Assembly (NCBI GenBank): GCA_017448245.1
Contig: JAFSLV010000007.1
Coordinates: 1-64,000 of the forward strand
Source: Lachnospiraceae bacterium
GTDB taxonomy: Bacteria > Bacillota > Clostridia > Lachnospirales > Lachnospiraceae
DNA length: 64,000 nt
Direction: 5' to 3'
In this document: one piece after another, positions 43,041 through 52,255 of the stretch
How positions within the stretch are numbered: position 1 is the first letter of the stretch
How the letters are laid out: the number at the start of each line of letters is the position of its first letter
Notes under the pieces: generated by a model
Told to the model about the DNA's origin: nothing
Seen by the model: only the letters and a program-made list of their open reading frames with translations
Databases searched by the model: none
Translations under genes and position numbers: made by a program

Positions 43041-43073
43041 TAAGCCTTGTTTTTATTCAGGAGGATCCGAAAT

Positions 43074-43343
43074 ATGATGTATCCGTATATGACGCTTGGC
43101 GATGGGACAGAGATTGTGCATTCGCATTTGATTGAGGACAGCGGTGAGCAGAAGGTGATTGTTCATTTTGAGCGGCCGACGGCAGACGGTTTTGATGATG
43201 CGAGATGTGAGCTTCCGTCTTATACATGGACAGAGAAAAAAGGATTTAAGGATGAGGAAATAAAAATGTTTACTCATCTTTTGGAGAGTAATGCGCACCT
43301 TCTTTTCCGATATGCAGCCAGCGGGGGTGTAAAGATTGCCTAA
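43074..43343 (+). CDS. small protein of unknown function, partner of the DUF4160 gene
   Basis: This 89-residue protein starts MMYPYMTLGDGTEIVHSHL after a strong AGGAGGAT site. It has IVHFERPTADGFDDA, ELPSYTWTEKKGF and a C-terminal helix ending LLFRYAASGGVKIA. Similar small proteins occur, from memory, next to DUF4160 genes, but I cannot name the family. Its stop overlaps a TTG that would begin the DUF4160 frame, so the two were probably coupled. The strong promoter and palindrome upstream suggest an autoregulated two-gene module. Confidence 0.7.
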   Translation: MMYPYMTLGDGTEIVHSHLIEDSGEQKVIVHFERPTADGFDDARCELPSYTWTEKKGFKDEEIKMFTHLLESNAHLLFRYAASGGVKIA

Positions 43344-43609
43344 TCTCTTTACGATCAGCGGATACAAGATACTTCTGGTCCAATGAACAGAATGAGCCGA
43401 TACATGTGCATGTTTCAAAAGGGCATCCGGCGGAAAATGCCACGAAGATATGGCTGACAAAAAATGGCGGGTGTATCATTGCACATAATGCGAGTCGTAT
43501 ACCTGCGCATGAATTGAATCAGTGGATGGAGTTTATTTCTGCACAGTTCTTTTTTATCTGCTCTGAGTGGAAGCGCTTTTTAGTGATAGATGAGATTAAA
43601 TTCTACTGA
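43336..43609 (+). pseudogene. frameshifted DUF4160 gene
   Basis: Read from TTG 43336 the frame gives LPNLFTISGYKI. It must then shift by one base near 43366-43372 to continue YFWSNEQNEPIHVHVSKG, then KIWLTKNGG and SAQFFFICSEWKRF, to the stop at 43607-43609. The joined product matches the DUF4160 pattern. Without the shift, translation stops at TGA 43384-43386. It is either a recent inactivation, a programmed frameshift or a sequencing error. Confidence 0.7.
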
Positions 43610-43612
43610 TAG

Positions 43613-43786
43613 TGTTTTCATCCCGCAGATACGGAGGATGCGCTCTTTGACGCGTACCGTGATATTCCCGGGGTCTCCTTCATCGCTTATGAGTCGGGCC
43701 GGGGCTTTGTCTTTGACAACGTCCGCGACTGGAGGACCCTGCCGGGGTCGGCACGCAATGTACATATTTCCCCAAAACAGCACTAA
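43613..43786 (+). pseudogene. GC-rich gene fragment, unrecognised
   Basis: An open frame without a start codon encodes DTEDALFDAYRDIPGVSFIA, then YESGRGFVFDNVRDW and a stop at 43784-43786. Its codon use is GC-rich, unlike the AT-rich bases on both sides. It is probably the 3' end of a chromosomal gene cut by insertion of the flanking modules. Confidence 0.45.
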
Positions 43787-43847
43787 AAACATATATTTTG
43801 GGGAAATATAATCAATTATTGACATATAATTCCCCAAAATATATAAT
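43764..43847. repeat. three copies of a TTCCCCAAAATATAT-type motif
   Basis: Copies lie at 43764-43778 (plus orientation), 43791-43812 (minus) and 43824-43847 (plus). The second and third form an inverted pair with near-identical cores (TTCCCCAAAATATAT). The third fills the spacer of the promoter of the following ATPase gene. The arrangement is that of a multi-site operator. Confidence 0.7.
43819..43847 (+). promoter_or_regulatory. consensus promoter of the ATPase gene, overlapped by the repeat motif
   Basis: TTGACA (43819-43824) and TATAAT (43842-43847) are separated by 17 bases. The spacer is almost entirely the repeated CCCCAAAA motif, so a protein bound there would exclude RNA polymerase. 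Confidence 0.8.
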
Positions 43848-43872
43848 TATCACATAAAAATGGGGCACATGT

Positions 43873-45294
43873 ATGATCGGTAGAAAAGAAGAAATATCCG
43901 TCCTGGAAGACTGCCTGCGGAGCAAAAGACCGGAGTTTCTCATTGTATACGGACGCAGAAGAGTGGGAAAGACTTATCTGGTCCGGGAGTATTTCAACCA
44001 CCGGTTTTCTTTTTATGCAACGGGCATTTCCGGACAAAATACAAAAAAACAGATCAAGGTATTTCACGAGGCGCTTTCGGAATACGGGGATACATCCGAA
44101 AAACCTCCCGCAGACTGGATAGAGGCTTTTTCCAGATTGCGTAAGGTGTTGGAAAAAAAAGACGTCATCCGCGAACAGCAATCGGGAAAGAGAGTGATAT
44201 TTCTGGATGAGCTTCCGTGGATGGATACGGCAAGATCCGATTTTAAGAGTGCTTTGGACTATTTCTGGAACAGCTACGGGTCGGCACAAAAGGATCTGCT
44301 TCTGATCGCATGCGGTTCCGCCACGTCATGGATCATTGACAATATCGTGAGGGATACCGGCGGGTTTTATCACAGAATCACAAGGCAGATACATCTGCAA
44401 CCGTTTAGTCTTGGCGAGTGCATGCAGTTGCTGGAGGCAAACGGTATGCAGATGTCGCATCGACAGATCATCGAAAGCTACATGGTGTTTGGCGGGGTTC
44501 CGTATTACTTAAACTACTTAAAGCCCTCACTGAGTCTGGCACAAAACATTGACGTCCTTTTTTTTGGCGAGAACAGTCCGCTGAAGTACGAATTTGATCA
44601 TCTCTTTTCCTCCCTGTACAAAAACGCCGGCCGGTATACGGACATCATCAGGGCGTTGCACAAAAAAAGAGGCGGACTGACAAGGCAACAACTGGCGGGA
44701 ATCAGGGGGATCGTTCAGGGGAAAGAACTGACAAAGTGCCTGAAGGAATTGGAGCAATGCGGCTTTGTCCGGAAATACAACGATTTTACGACGCCGAAAA
44801 ACGGGTGCCATTTTCAACTGACGGATGCGCTGTCCCTGTTTCATCTGTCTTTTCTGGAACACCAAAAGGCAGAATCATGGCTTGAGTATATTCATACACC
44901 CGGATACTATGCGTGGTGCGGGCTTGCTTTTGAAAGAGTCTGTCTGCAGCACACGAGGCAGATCAAAAGTGCGCTCGGCATCGCCGGCATCAGCAGCCAT
45001 GAATACGCATGGAAAAGCAAGAAGGCGAGTCCCGGAGCGCAGGTGGATCTGCTGATCGACAGAAAGGATGATGTTATCAATCTGTGCGAGATCAAATACA
45101 CGGCAGAGGTTTTTCAAATCGATGTATCATATCACAGGGAACTGGTACATAAGACAGAAACCTTCAGAGAAGAAACCCGGACAAAGAAAGCGATACTGCT
45201 GACAATGATTTCATGCGAAGGCATCAGACAAAACAAGTACAGCAATATCGTCGTAAAGGAGTTGACGGGCAACGATTTGTTCGGGCACGACTGA
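43873..45294 (+). CDS. AAA-type ATPase with C-terminal DUF234 (PD-(D/E)xK-like) domain
   Basis: This 473-residue protein begins MIGRKEEISVLEDCL. The Walker A site is YGRRRVGKTYLV (about residues 28-39) and Walker B is VIFLDELPWMD. A winged-helix-like segment (about 255-310) precedes the DUF234 domain, which has GAQVDLLIDRKDDVINLCEIKYT, a D...ExK arrangement of the PD-(D/E)xK nuclease superfamily. Members are common in archaea and anaerobic bacteria, and their role is not established; defence or stress functions are possible. Its strong promoter carries repeated operator-like motifs, suggesting autoregulation or repression. It stands alone. Confidence 0.85.
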   Translation: MIGRKEEISVLEDCLRSKRPEFLIVYGRRRVGKTYLVREYFNHRFSFYATGISGQNTKKQIKVFHEALSEYGDTSEKPPADWIEAFSRLRKVLEKKDVIREQQSGKRVIFLDELPWMDTARSDFKSALDYFWNSYGSAQKDLLLIACGSATSWIIDNIVRDTGGFYHRITRQIHLQPFSLGECMQLLEANGMQMSHRQIIESYMVFGGVPYYLNYLKPSLSLAQNIDVLFFGENSPLKYEFDHLFSSLYKNAGRYTDIIRALHKKRGGLTRQQLAGIRGIVQGKELTKCLKELEQCGFVRKYNDFTTPKNGCHFQLTDALSLFHLSFLEHQKAESWLEYIHTPGYYAWCGLAFERVCLQHTRQIKSALGIAGISSHEYAWKSKKASPGAQVDLLIDRKDDVINLCEIKYTAEVFQIDVSYHRELVHKTETFREETRTKKAILLTMISCEGIRQNKYSNIVVKELTGNDLFGHD

Positions 45295-45342
45295 CCGGCA
45301 GCAATCGCGATGAGAACGAGTCTAAGGTGAAGGAGAATCATT

Positions 45343-46071
45343 ATGAAAAAATTTGAACTCATGGCCTCCATGATGTGCGCGGACTACGGACATCTCGCGG
45401 ACGAGGTGCACGCGCTCGATGAAGCGGGCATCGATTCCTTTCATATCGACATCATGGACGGCCGTTACGTCCACAATTTTGCGATGTCGCTCTATGACAT
45501 GGAATACATCGCCTCCGCGACGAAAAGGCCGCTCGACGTCCATCTGATGATCGAGCATCCGTCCAACAACATCAATCTTTTTTTGCAGGGATTGCGCGAG
45601 GGCGACACCGTCTATATCCATCCGGAGGCGGAATACCATCCCTCGACGACCCTGCAGCGCATCATCGACCACGGCTGCGTGCCGGGGCTTGCGATCAACC
45701 CTGCGACCAGCGTCGAGACGATCACGGAGATGCTGCGCATTGTCAAAAAAGTGCTTGTCATGAGCGTCAATCCGGGACACGCCGGGCAGATGTATCTGCC
45801 CTATGTCGGAAGCAAAATAGACCGTCTGCTGGAACTCCAGAAGACCATGGACTTTGGCCTCTACTGGGACGGCGCCTGCGGCGCGGACAAGATCGAGCAG
45901 TACGCGCCCAAGGGGATGGCCGGCTTTGTTCTCGGCTCGACCCTGCTCTTCGGGCAGCAGGAGTCCTATGCGGACATCCTCCGCAAGATCCGCGCGATGG
46001 ATCTGCACGGATTAAAAGGCAGGGCGTCGCAGCCGCACACGCAGCTGCGTGCGGGGAAAAAGAACCGCTGA
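45343..46071 (+). CDS. ribulose-phosphate 3-epimerase family protein
   Basis: This is a 242-residue TIM barrel. The family marks are ASMMCADYGHLADEV, FHIDIMDGRYVHNF (metal His and Asp), DVHLMIEHP, MSVNPGHAGQMY and a GSTLLFG end. Ribulose-phosphate 3-epimerases interconvert ribulose 5-phosphate and xylulose 5-phosphate; relatives act on allulose 6-phosphate. Next to tarI/tarJ-like genes, it most likely adjusts the ribulose 5-phosphate supply for CDP-ribitol synthesis rather than acting as the housekeeping Rpe. A basic C-terminal tail of about 20 residues is extra. Confidence 0.85.
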   Translation: MKKFELMASMMCADYGHLADEVHALDEAGIDSFHIDIMDGRYVHNFAMSLYDMEYIASATKRPLDVHLMIEHPSNNINLFLQGLREGDTVYIHPEAEYHPSTTLQRIIDHGCVPGLAINPATSVETITEMLRIVKKVLVMSVNPGHAGQMYLPYVGSKIDRLLELQKTMDFGLYWDGACGADKIEQYAPKGMAGFVLGSTLLFGQQESYADILRKIRAMDLHGLKGRASQPHTQLRAGKKNR

Positions 46072-46112
46072 CGGGCAGCCATCTGCGTACCGTCCATACG
46101 AAAGGAAACGCA

Positions 46113-46925
46113 ATGCATACAGCCATCATCCTCTCGGGAGGCAGGGGCGTCCGCACGGGACTGCATGCCCCCAAGCAATACAGCGTCACCCATGCGCGCA
46201 CGATGATCTCCCGTGCGATGGAGCCCTTCTTTCTCCATCCGGACATCGGAGCAGTCCGCGTCGTCGCGGACGAGGCGTGGCACGCGCAGATCCTCCAGGA
46301 CATCACCGCGATCGCAAACGGCAGCATCCACCCGGGCGGACGCCTGCGGAAGCAGGAAGACGCAGCTCCCATACGTGCGCGTTTCCGCGGTTTTTCCGCG
46401 CCGGGTGAGACCAGGGCGCTCTCCGTCGTCAACGGTCTGCGTGACTGCGCGGAAGAGTCGGGAGAGAACGATATCGTCATCCTCCACGATGCGGCACGTC
46501 CCTTTGTATCCGCGGAGCTGATCACGAGGCTGATCGAAGCCTGCAAAGAGCACGACGGCGCACTGCCCGTCCTTCCGATGAAGGACACCGTCTATCGCGT
46601 CCTGTCTGCGGATGCGTCGGGCGCGGGCGATACAGACCGCGCGGATCCCGCGCACGGGGGAGGCGGTCTCACACTCCTTCCGCGTGAGGAAATCGTTGCG
46701 GGACAGGCCCCGGAGGCCTTCCGCTTCGGACCGTATCTGAGAGCATGCGAAGCGCTCCTCCCGGACCGGATCGCCCGGATCAACGGATCGACCGAGGTCG
46801 CGCTCCTGGCCGGCATGGACGTCGTGACGGTGGAGGGAGAGGAGCGCAATTACAAGGTGACGAGTGCGCGCGACATGGCCCGTTATGCCGCGGACTGCCT
46901 GGCACAGGGAGAAAAACATCCGTGA
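46113..46925 (+). CDS. IspD/TarI-type cytidylyltransferase (probable ribitol-5-phosphate cytidylyltransferase)
   Basis: This 270-residue protein has the nucleotide loop AIILSGGRGVRTGLHAPKQY at the N-terminus, ILHDAARPFVSAELI in the middle and INGSTEVALLAGMDV near the end, the IspD-superfamily pattern. IspD makes CDP-methylerythritol, while TarI makes CDP-ribitol. The overlap with a TarJ-like dehydrogenase and the epimerase upstream favour TarI. The loop reads SGGRGVRTG rather than AGGxGxRMG, and two extra segments (residues about 80-100 and 165-190) make it longer than usual. Confidence 0.8.
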   Translation: MHTAIILSGGRGVRTGLHAPKQYSVTHARTMISRAMEPFFLHPDIGAVRVVADEAWHAQILQDITAIANGSIHPGGRLRKQEDAAPIRARFRGFSAPGETRALSVVNGLRDCAEESGENDIVILHDAARPFVSAELITRLIEACKEHDGALPVLPMKDTVYRVLSADASGAGDTDRADPAHGGGGLTLLPREEIVAGQAPEAFRFGPYLRACEALLPDRIARINGSTEVALLAGMDVVTVEGEERNYKVTSARDMARYAADCLAQGEKHP

Positions 46926-48004
46926 AAAATCATGTCTGGAATCTGCGGGGGATCGGCGACCTGCGGTATGAAGAAAAAGAGCTGCGTCCGTTAAAAGAAG
47001 AAGAGGTCCTTCTGCGCGTCGAAGCCTGCGGCATCTGCGGCTCGGACATCCCGAGGATCTTTATCCACGGCGCACACCGCATGCCGCTGGTACCGGGACA
47101 CGAATTTGCCGGAACGGTTATACAGACCGGACCCGGCGTCGACGCCGGATGGGAGGGAAAGCGCGCGGCCGTCTTTCCGCTCATCCCCTGCGGCGTCTGC
47201 GACAACTGCAAAAAAGAGCGCTTCGAGATGTGCACGGACTATGACTATCTCGGGAGCCGCACGGACGGGGGCTTTGCGGAATATGTGATTGTCCCCGCCG
47301 GATGCTTAAAGGAAATCCCGGACGGGGTCTCCGCGGAAGAAGCCGCGATGACGGAACCGATGGCGGTGGCGGTGCACGCGATGCGCACCGGCTTTCCGGA
47401 TATCGCGATCCCGGGCGACGGCGCGCGGGGAAAGAACGCGCTCGTCTACGGTGCGGGCACGATCGGACTGATGCTGGCGATGTTTTTGAAAGAAGCGGGC
47501 GCTGCGCATGTATGGATGGCCGGTAACAAGGACGCACAGCGCACGCAGGCGCGCACGGCGGGCATCCCCGATGAGGATTTCTGCGATGTCCGCGCGCGGA
47601 GTGTCGCGGAGTTTCTGGACGCAAAAGAAGCACGGGGGCTCATGGCGGATACGCTGTTTGAGTGCGTGGGATCCAACGCCGTGATCGCGGACTGTATCGC
47701 ACTTGCGCCCGCGGCATCGACCGTCGTCTTTGTCGGCAATCCGCTCTCCGACATGACGCTCGAAAGAGACATCTACTGGAAGATCCTGCGCCGCCAGCTG
47801 ACGATCCGCGGCGTCTGGAACAGCTCCTTTACGGGAAAGGACGATGACGACTGGTCCTGTGTCCTTTCGCGGACGGGAGCGGGCCGCATCCGCCCCGCGT
47901 CCCTGATCACACACCGGTTTGCGCTGCCTGATCTGGCGCAGGGGCTTGCGATCATGCGCGACAAAAGCGAGCCGTATGTAAAGATCATGATCATAAATAA
48001 ATAA
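46922..48004 (+). CDS. zinc-dependent medium-chain dehydrogenase (TarJ-like)
   Basis: This 360-residue protein starts at GTG 46922, overlapping the previous stop, with GGGAG nearby. The catalytic zinc site is in EACGICGSD and PGHEFAGTV. The structural zinc cysteines are in CGVCDNCKKERFEMC. The NAD(P) loop is VYGAGTIGLMLAMF. TarJ enzymes reduce ribulose 5-phosphate to ribitol 5-phosphate for CDP-ribitol. A galactitol- or sorbitol-phosphate dehydrogenase is the main alternative. The translational coupling to the cytidylyltransferase supports the TarIJ reading. Confidence 0.83.
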   Translation: MKNHVWNLRGIGDLRYEEKELRPLKEEEVLLRVEACGICGSDIPRIFIHGAHRMPLVPGHEFAGTVIQTGPGVDAGWEGKRAAVFPLIPCGVCDNCKKERFEMCTDYDYLGSRTDGGFAEYVIVPAGCLKEIPDGVSAEEAAMTEPMAVAVHAMRTGFPDIAIPGDGARGKNALVYGAGTIGLMLAMFLKEAGAAHVWMAGNKDAQRTQARTAGIPDEDFCDVRARSVAEFLDAKEARGLMADTLFECVGSNAVIADCIALAPAASTVVFVGNPLSDMTLERDIYWKILRRQLTIRGVWNSSFTGKDDDDWSCVLSRTGAGRIRPASLITHRFALPDLAQGLAIMRDKSEPYVKIMIINK

Positions 48005-48023
48005 TGATACATAGTAAATAATA

Positions 48024-48032
48024 TGTTATAAT
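48024..48032 (+). promoter_or_regulatory. extended -10 promoter of hom
   Basis: TGT-TATAAT at 48024-48032 is a perfect extended -10. The -35 region (TGATAC, 48005-48010) is weak. The start would lie about 35 bases before the gene. Confidence 0.65.
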
Positions 48033-48073
48033 ATTTTGTCACTTATACATGTCCGCACACGAAAGGTGCATCC

Positions 48074-49279
48074 ATGAAAGTCGCAATCCTCGGATACGGA
48101 ACCGTCGGCGGCGGCGTCGCCACGGTACTCGAGCAAAATGAAAAAAAGATCGCGCAATACCTCGGGGAAGATATGACACTCGCGCATATCCTCGACCTGC
48201 GCACCTTTCCGGGCGACCGCAACGAGGACCTCGTGACGGATGATTTTGAAAAAATCCTGGCGGACGAAAGTGTGCGCGTGATCTGCGAGGCGATGGGGGG
48301 CCTGCACCCCGCCTATGAATTTACCAAAAAGGCGCTGGACAAGGGCATCAGCGTATGCACCTCCAACAAGGAGCTCGTCTCCACGCACGGTCCCGAGCTC
48401 GTGCAGCTCGCAAAGGACCGTCACTGCAGCTATCTCTTCGAGGCGAGCGTCGGCGGCGGCATCCCCCTGCTCCGGCCCTTTTCGACGACACTCATGCATG
48501 AGCGCATCACGCGTGTCACGGGTGTCTTAAACGGCACGACCAATTACATCCTGACGCGGATGGAAGAGGGCGATGCCTTTGAGACGGCGCTTCTGCGCGC
48601 GCAGCAAAAGGGCTATGCGGAAAAGGATCCGACGGCGGACATCGAGGGGATCGACGCCTGCAGAAAGACCGCGATCCTCGCGTCCCTTGCGGGCGGCGCC
48701 TATGTCTCGCCGGACGAGATCCCGACGGAGGGGATCACCGGGATCACGTCGGTCGATTTTGATTATGCACGCACCAACGGATACGCGATCCGCCTGATCG
48801 GGCAGGTCACGCTCACGGGCGGTGCGACCGGCGCGCTCGTCGCGCCCTTCCTGGTACCCGAAGAGCATCCGCTCGCGGGTGTTCATGATGTGTTTAACGC
48901 CTGCATCGTACACGGTAACATGCTCGGCAATGTCATGTTCTTCGGCCCCGGTGCGGGCGATAAGGCAACCGCCTCGGCCGTCGTCAGCGACATGCTCGAC
49001 GCGGCATTGCATGACGGATCGCATGTCTTTGTCAATCTGACCAATGTGCCGGCGCTCCGGATGGATGACGAGGCGATGATGAACCGTTTCTTTGTCCGCG
49101 TGGACGAGACGGCCAAAAACGCGGCGGTACGCGCCTTCGGGGAGGACATCACCTTTATGGAGGCGAGGAGCGTGCGCGGCGAATGGGCGTTTATCACGCC
49201 AAAGATCAGCGAGCAGGCCTTCCGCGACGCGCTGCACTCCCTCGACGAGGTCAGGGGATATCTCAGAGTACTAAAATAA
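48074..49279 (+). CDS. hom: homoserine dehydrogenase
   Basis: This 401-residue protein reduces aspartate semialdehyde to homoserine for threonine, methionine and isoleucine. The NAD(P) loop is VAILGYGTVGGGVA. Substrate motifs are TSNKELVSTHG, EASVGGGIPLL, GVLNGTTNYILTRM and GYAEKDPTADIEGIDACRK, with the catalytic Lys and Asp. At this length it has little or no room for the C-terminal ACT domain seen in longer family members, so feedback by threonine may be weak. It is followed 38 bases later by lysC, forming an aspartate-pathway unit. Confidence 0.95.
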   Translation: MKVAILGYGTVGGGVATVLEQNEKKIAQYLGEDMTLAHILDLRTFPGDRNEDLVTDDFEKILADESVRVICEAMGGLHPAYEFTKKALDKGISVCTSNKELVSTHGPELVQLAKDRHCSYLFEASVGGGIPLLRPFSTTLMHERITRVTGVLNGTTNYILTRMEEGDAFETALLRAQQKGYAEKDPTADIEGIDACRKTAILASLAGGAYVSPDEIPTEGITGITSVDFDYARTNGYAIRLIGQVTLTGGATGALVAPFLVPEEHPLAGVHDVFNACIVHGNMLGNVMFFGPGAGDKATASAVVSDMLDAALHDGSHVFVNLTNVPALRMDDEAMMNRFFVRVDETAKNAAVRAFGEDITFMEARSVRGEWAFITPKISEQAFRDALHSLDEVRGYLRVLK

Positions 49280-49317
49280 AAAGGAGCCGCACATGGTTGC
49301 GACTGTAAGGAGCAGAC

Positions 49318-50673
49318 ATGAAAGTAGTTAAGTTTGGAGGCAGCTCCCTTGCGGATGCCGCCTCTTTTCGAAAAGTCATCGACATCGTGCACGCGGACAA
49401 AAACCGCCGGTATGTCGTGGATTCCGCGCCCGGAAAGCGCGGGGACGGCGATGAAAAGGTGACGGATCTGTTATACCGCTGCAAGAGGGAAACAGAGGAG
49501 GGGCAGGATTGCGCCTCAACGCTCGCCTTTGTGCGCGCGCGCTTTGAAGAGATCGCAAACGGGCTGGACATCGCGGACAAGGTACAGGTCGCGGACGAAT
49601 TTGCCGTGATCGAGAAAAACATCAAGGCGGGCGCAAGCGCGGACTATGTCGCCTCCCGCGGCGAGTACTTAAACGGCAAGCTTCTCGCCGCCGCCCTCGG
49701 CTTTGAATTTATCGACGCGGCGGAGGTCGTGCGCTTCCATGAGGACGGCACCTTTGACCAGGAGACGACCAATGTGCTGACCTCGATGCGCCTCGAGCAG
49801 ACGGAATACGCGGTGATCCCGGGCTTCTACGGCCTGATCGGCACGAGAGACGACGATGCCGACACGGCGGGCGATATCGCGCGCATCAAGACCTTTTCGC
49901 GCGGCGGAAGTGATATCACAGGCTCGATCGTCGCACGGGCGGTCGGTGCGGACGCGTATGAAAACTGGACGGACGTCTCCGGTTTTATGGTCGCGGACCC
50001 GCGCATCATCGAAGATCCGGCGCGGATCGAGACGATCACGTATCTCGAACTGCGGGAGCTTGCCTACATGGGCGCTTCCGTGCTGCACGAGGATGCGATT
50101 TTTCCCGTGCGCAAGCAGGGGATTCCGATCAATATCCGCAACACCAACGACCCCGACGACGAGGGGACCTGGATCGTCGAGTCCACCGCCAAAAAATCGC
50201 GGTATGTCATCACCGGGATCGCCGGCAAAAAGGACTTCTGCTCGATCAATATCGAGAAGGACATGATGAATTCCGAGATCGGCTTTATCCGCCGTGTCCT
50301 GCAGGCCTTTGAGGACCAGGAGATCTCCGTCGAGCACGTGCCCTCGGGGATTGACACGCTCACGGTCTTTGTCCATCAGGACGAGTTTATCGCCAAGGAG
50401 CAGGCGATCGTGTCGGAGATTCACCGGCTGGCGGCGCCGGACCTCCTCGAGATCGAGTCGGATCTCGCGCTGATCGCGGTCGTCGGCCGCGGCATGAAGT
50501 CGACGAGAGGTACCGCGGGCAGGATCTTTTCCGCCCTCGCCCATGCCGCCGTCAACGTACGTATGATCGATCAGGGCTCGAGCGAGCTCAATATCATCAT
50601 CGGCGTGGAGACACGGGATTTTGAAAAGGCGATCCGCGCGATATATGACATATTTGTCACCACGCAGATCTGA
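49318..50673 (+). CDS. lysC: aspartate kinase
   Basis: This 451-residue enzyme phosphorylates aspartate. The N-terminus KVVKFGGSSLADAASF is the ATP-binding start. Other marks are RGEYLNGKLLAAAL, FSRGGSDITGSIVARAV and ADPRIIEDPARIETITYLE. Two ACT domains occupy about residues 300-450 and would bind amino-acid effectors. It has the class III/monofunctional length. It lies directly after hom, so the two are probably cotranscribed and set the flow into lysine and threonine. Confidence 0.95.
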   Translation: MKVVKFGGSSLADAASFRKVIDIVHADKNRRYVVDSAPGKRGDGDEKVTDLLYRCKRETEEGQDCASTLAFVRARFEEIANGLDIADKVQVADEFAVIEKNIKAGASADYVASRGEYLNGKLLAAALGFEFIDAAEVVRFHEDGTFDQETTNVLTSMRLEQTEYAVIPGFYGLIGTRDDDADTAGDIARIKTFSRGGSDITGSIVARAVGADAYENWTDVSGFMVADPRIIEDPARIETITYLELRELAYMGASVLHEDAIFPVRKQGIPINIRNTNDPDDEGTWIVESTAKKSRYVITGIAGKKDFCSINIEKDMMNSEIGFIRRVLQAFEDQEISVEHVPSGIDTLTVFVHQDEFIAKEQAIVSEIHRLAAPDLLEIESDLALIAVVGRGMKSTRGTAGRIFSALAHAAVNVRMIDQGSSELNIIIGVETRDFEKAIRAIYDIFVTTQI

Positions 50674-50711
50674 AGATTCATGCCCGGCGGCCCTTTGACC
50701 GGCCCTACATC

Positions 50712-52240
<1,529 letters not shown>

Positions 52241-52255
52241 GAATAAGACAACGTG

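Noticed and set aside
43764-43847. Short CRISPR array
   Set aside because: There are only three copies, in mixed orientation with very short spacing, and they overlap a promoter; this fits an operator, not repeats and spacers.
22862-43900. Prophage, transposon or integrative element
   Set aside because: Despite the AT-rich composition, no integrase, transposase, phage structural gene or clear terminal repeat was recognised. Homologous replacement fits better.
46113-46925. IspD of the isoprenoid (MEP) pathway
   Set aside because: Possible by fold, but the overlap with a TarJ-like dehydrogenase and the epimerase upstream favour a ribitol-phosphate role; kept as an alternative only.
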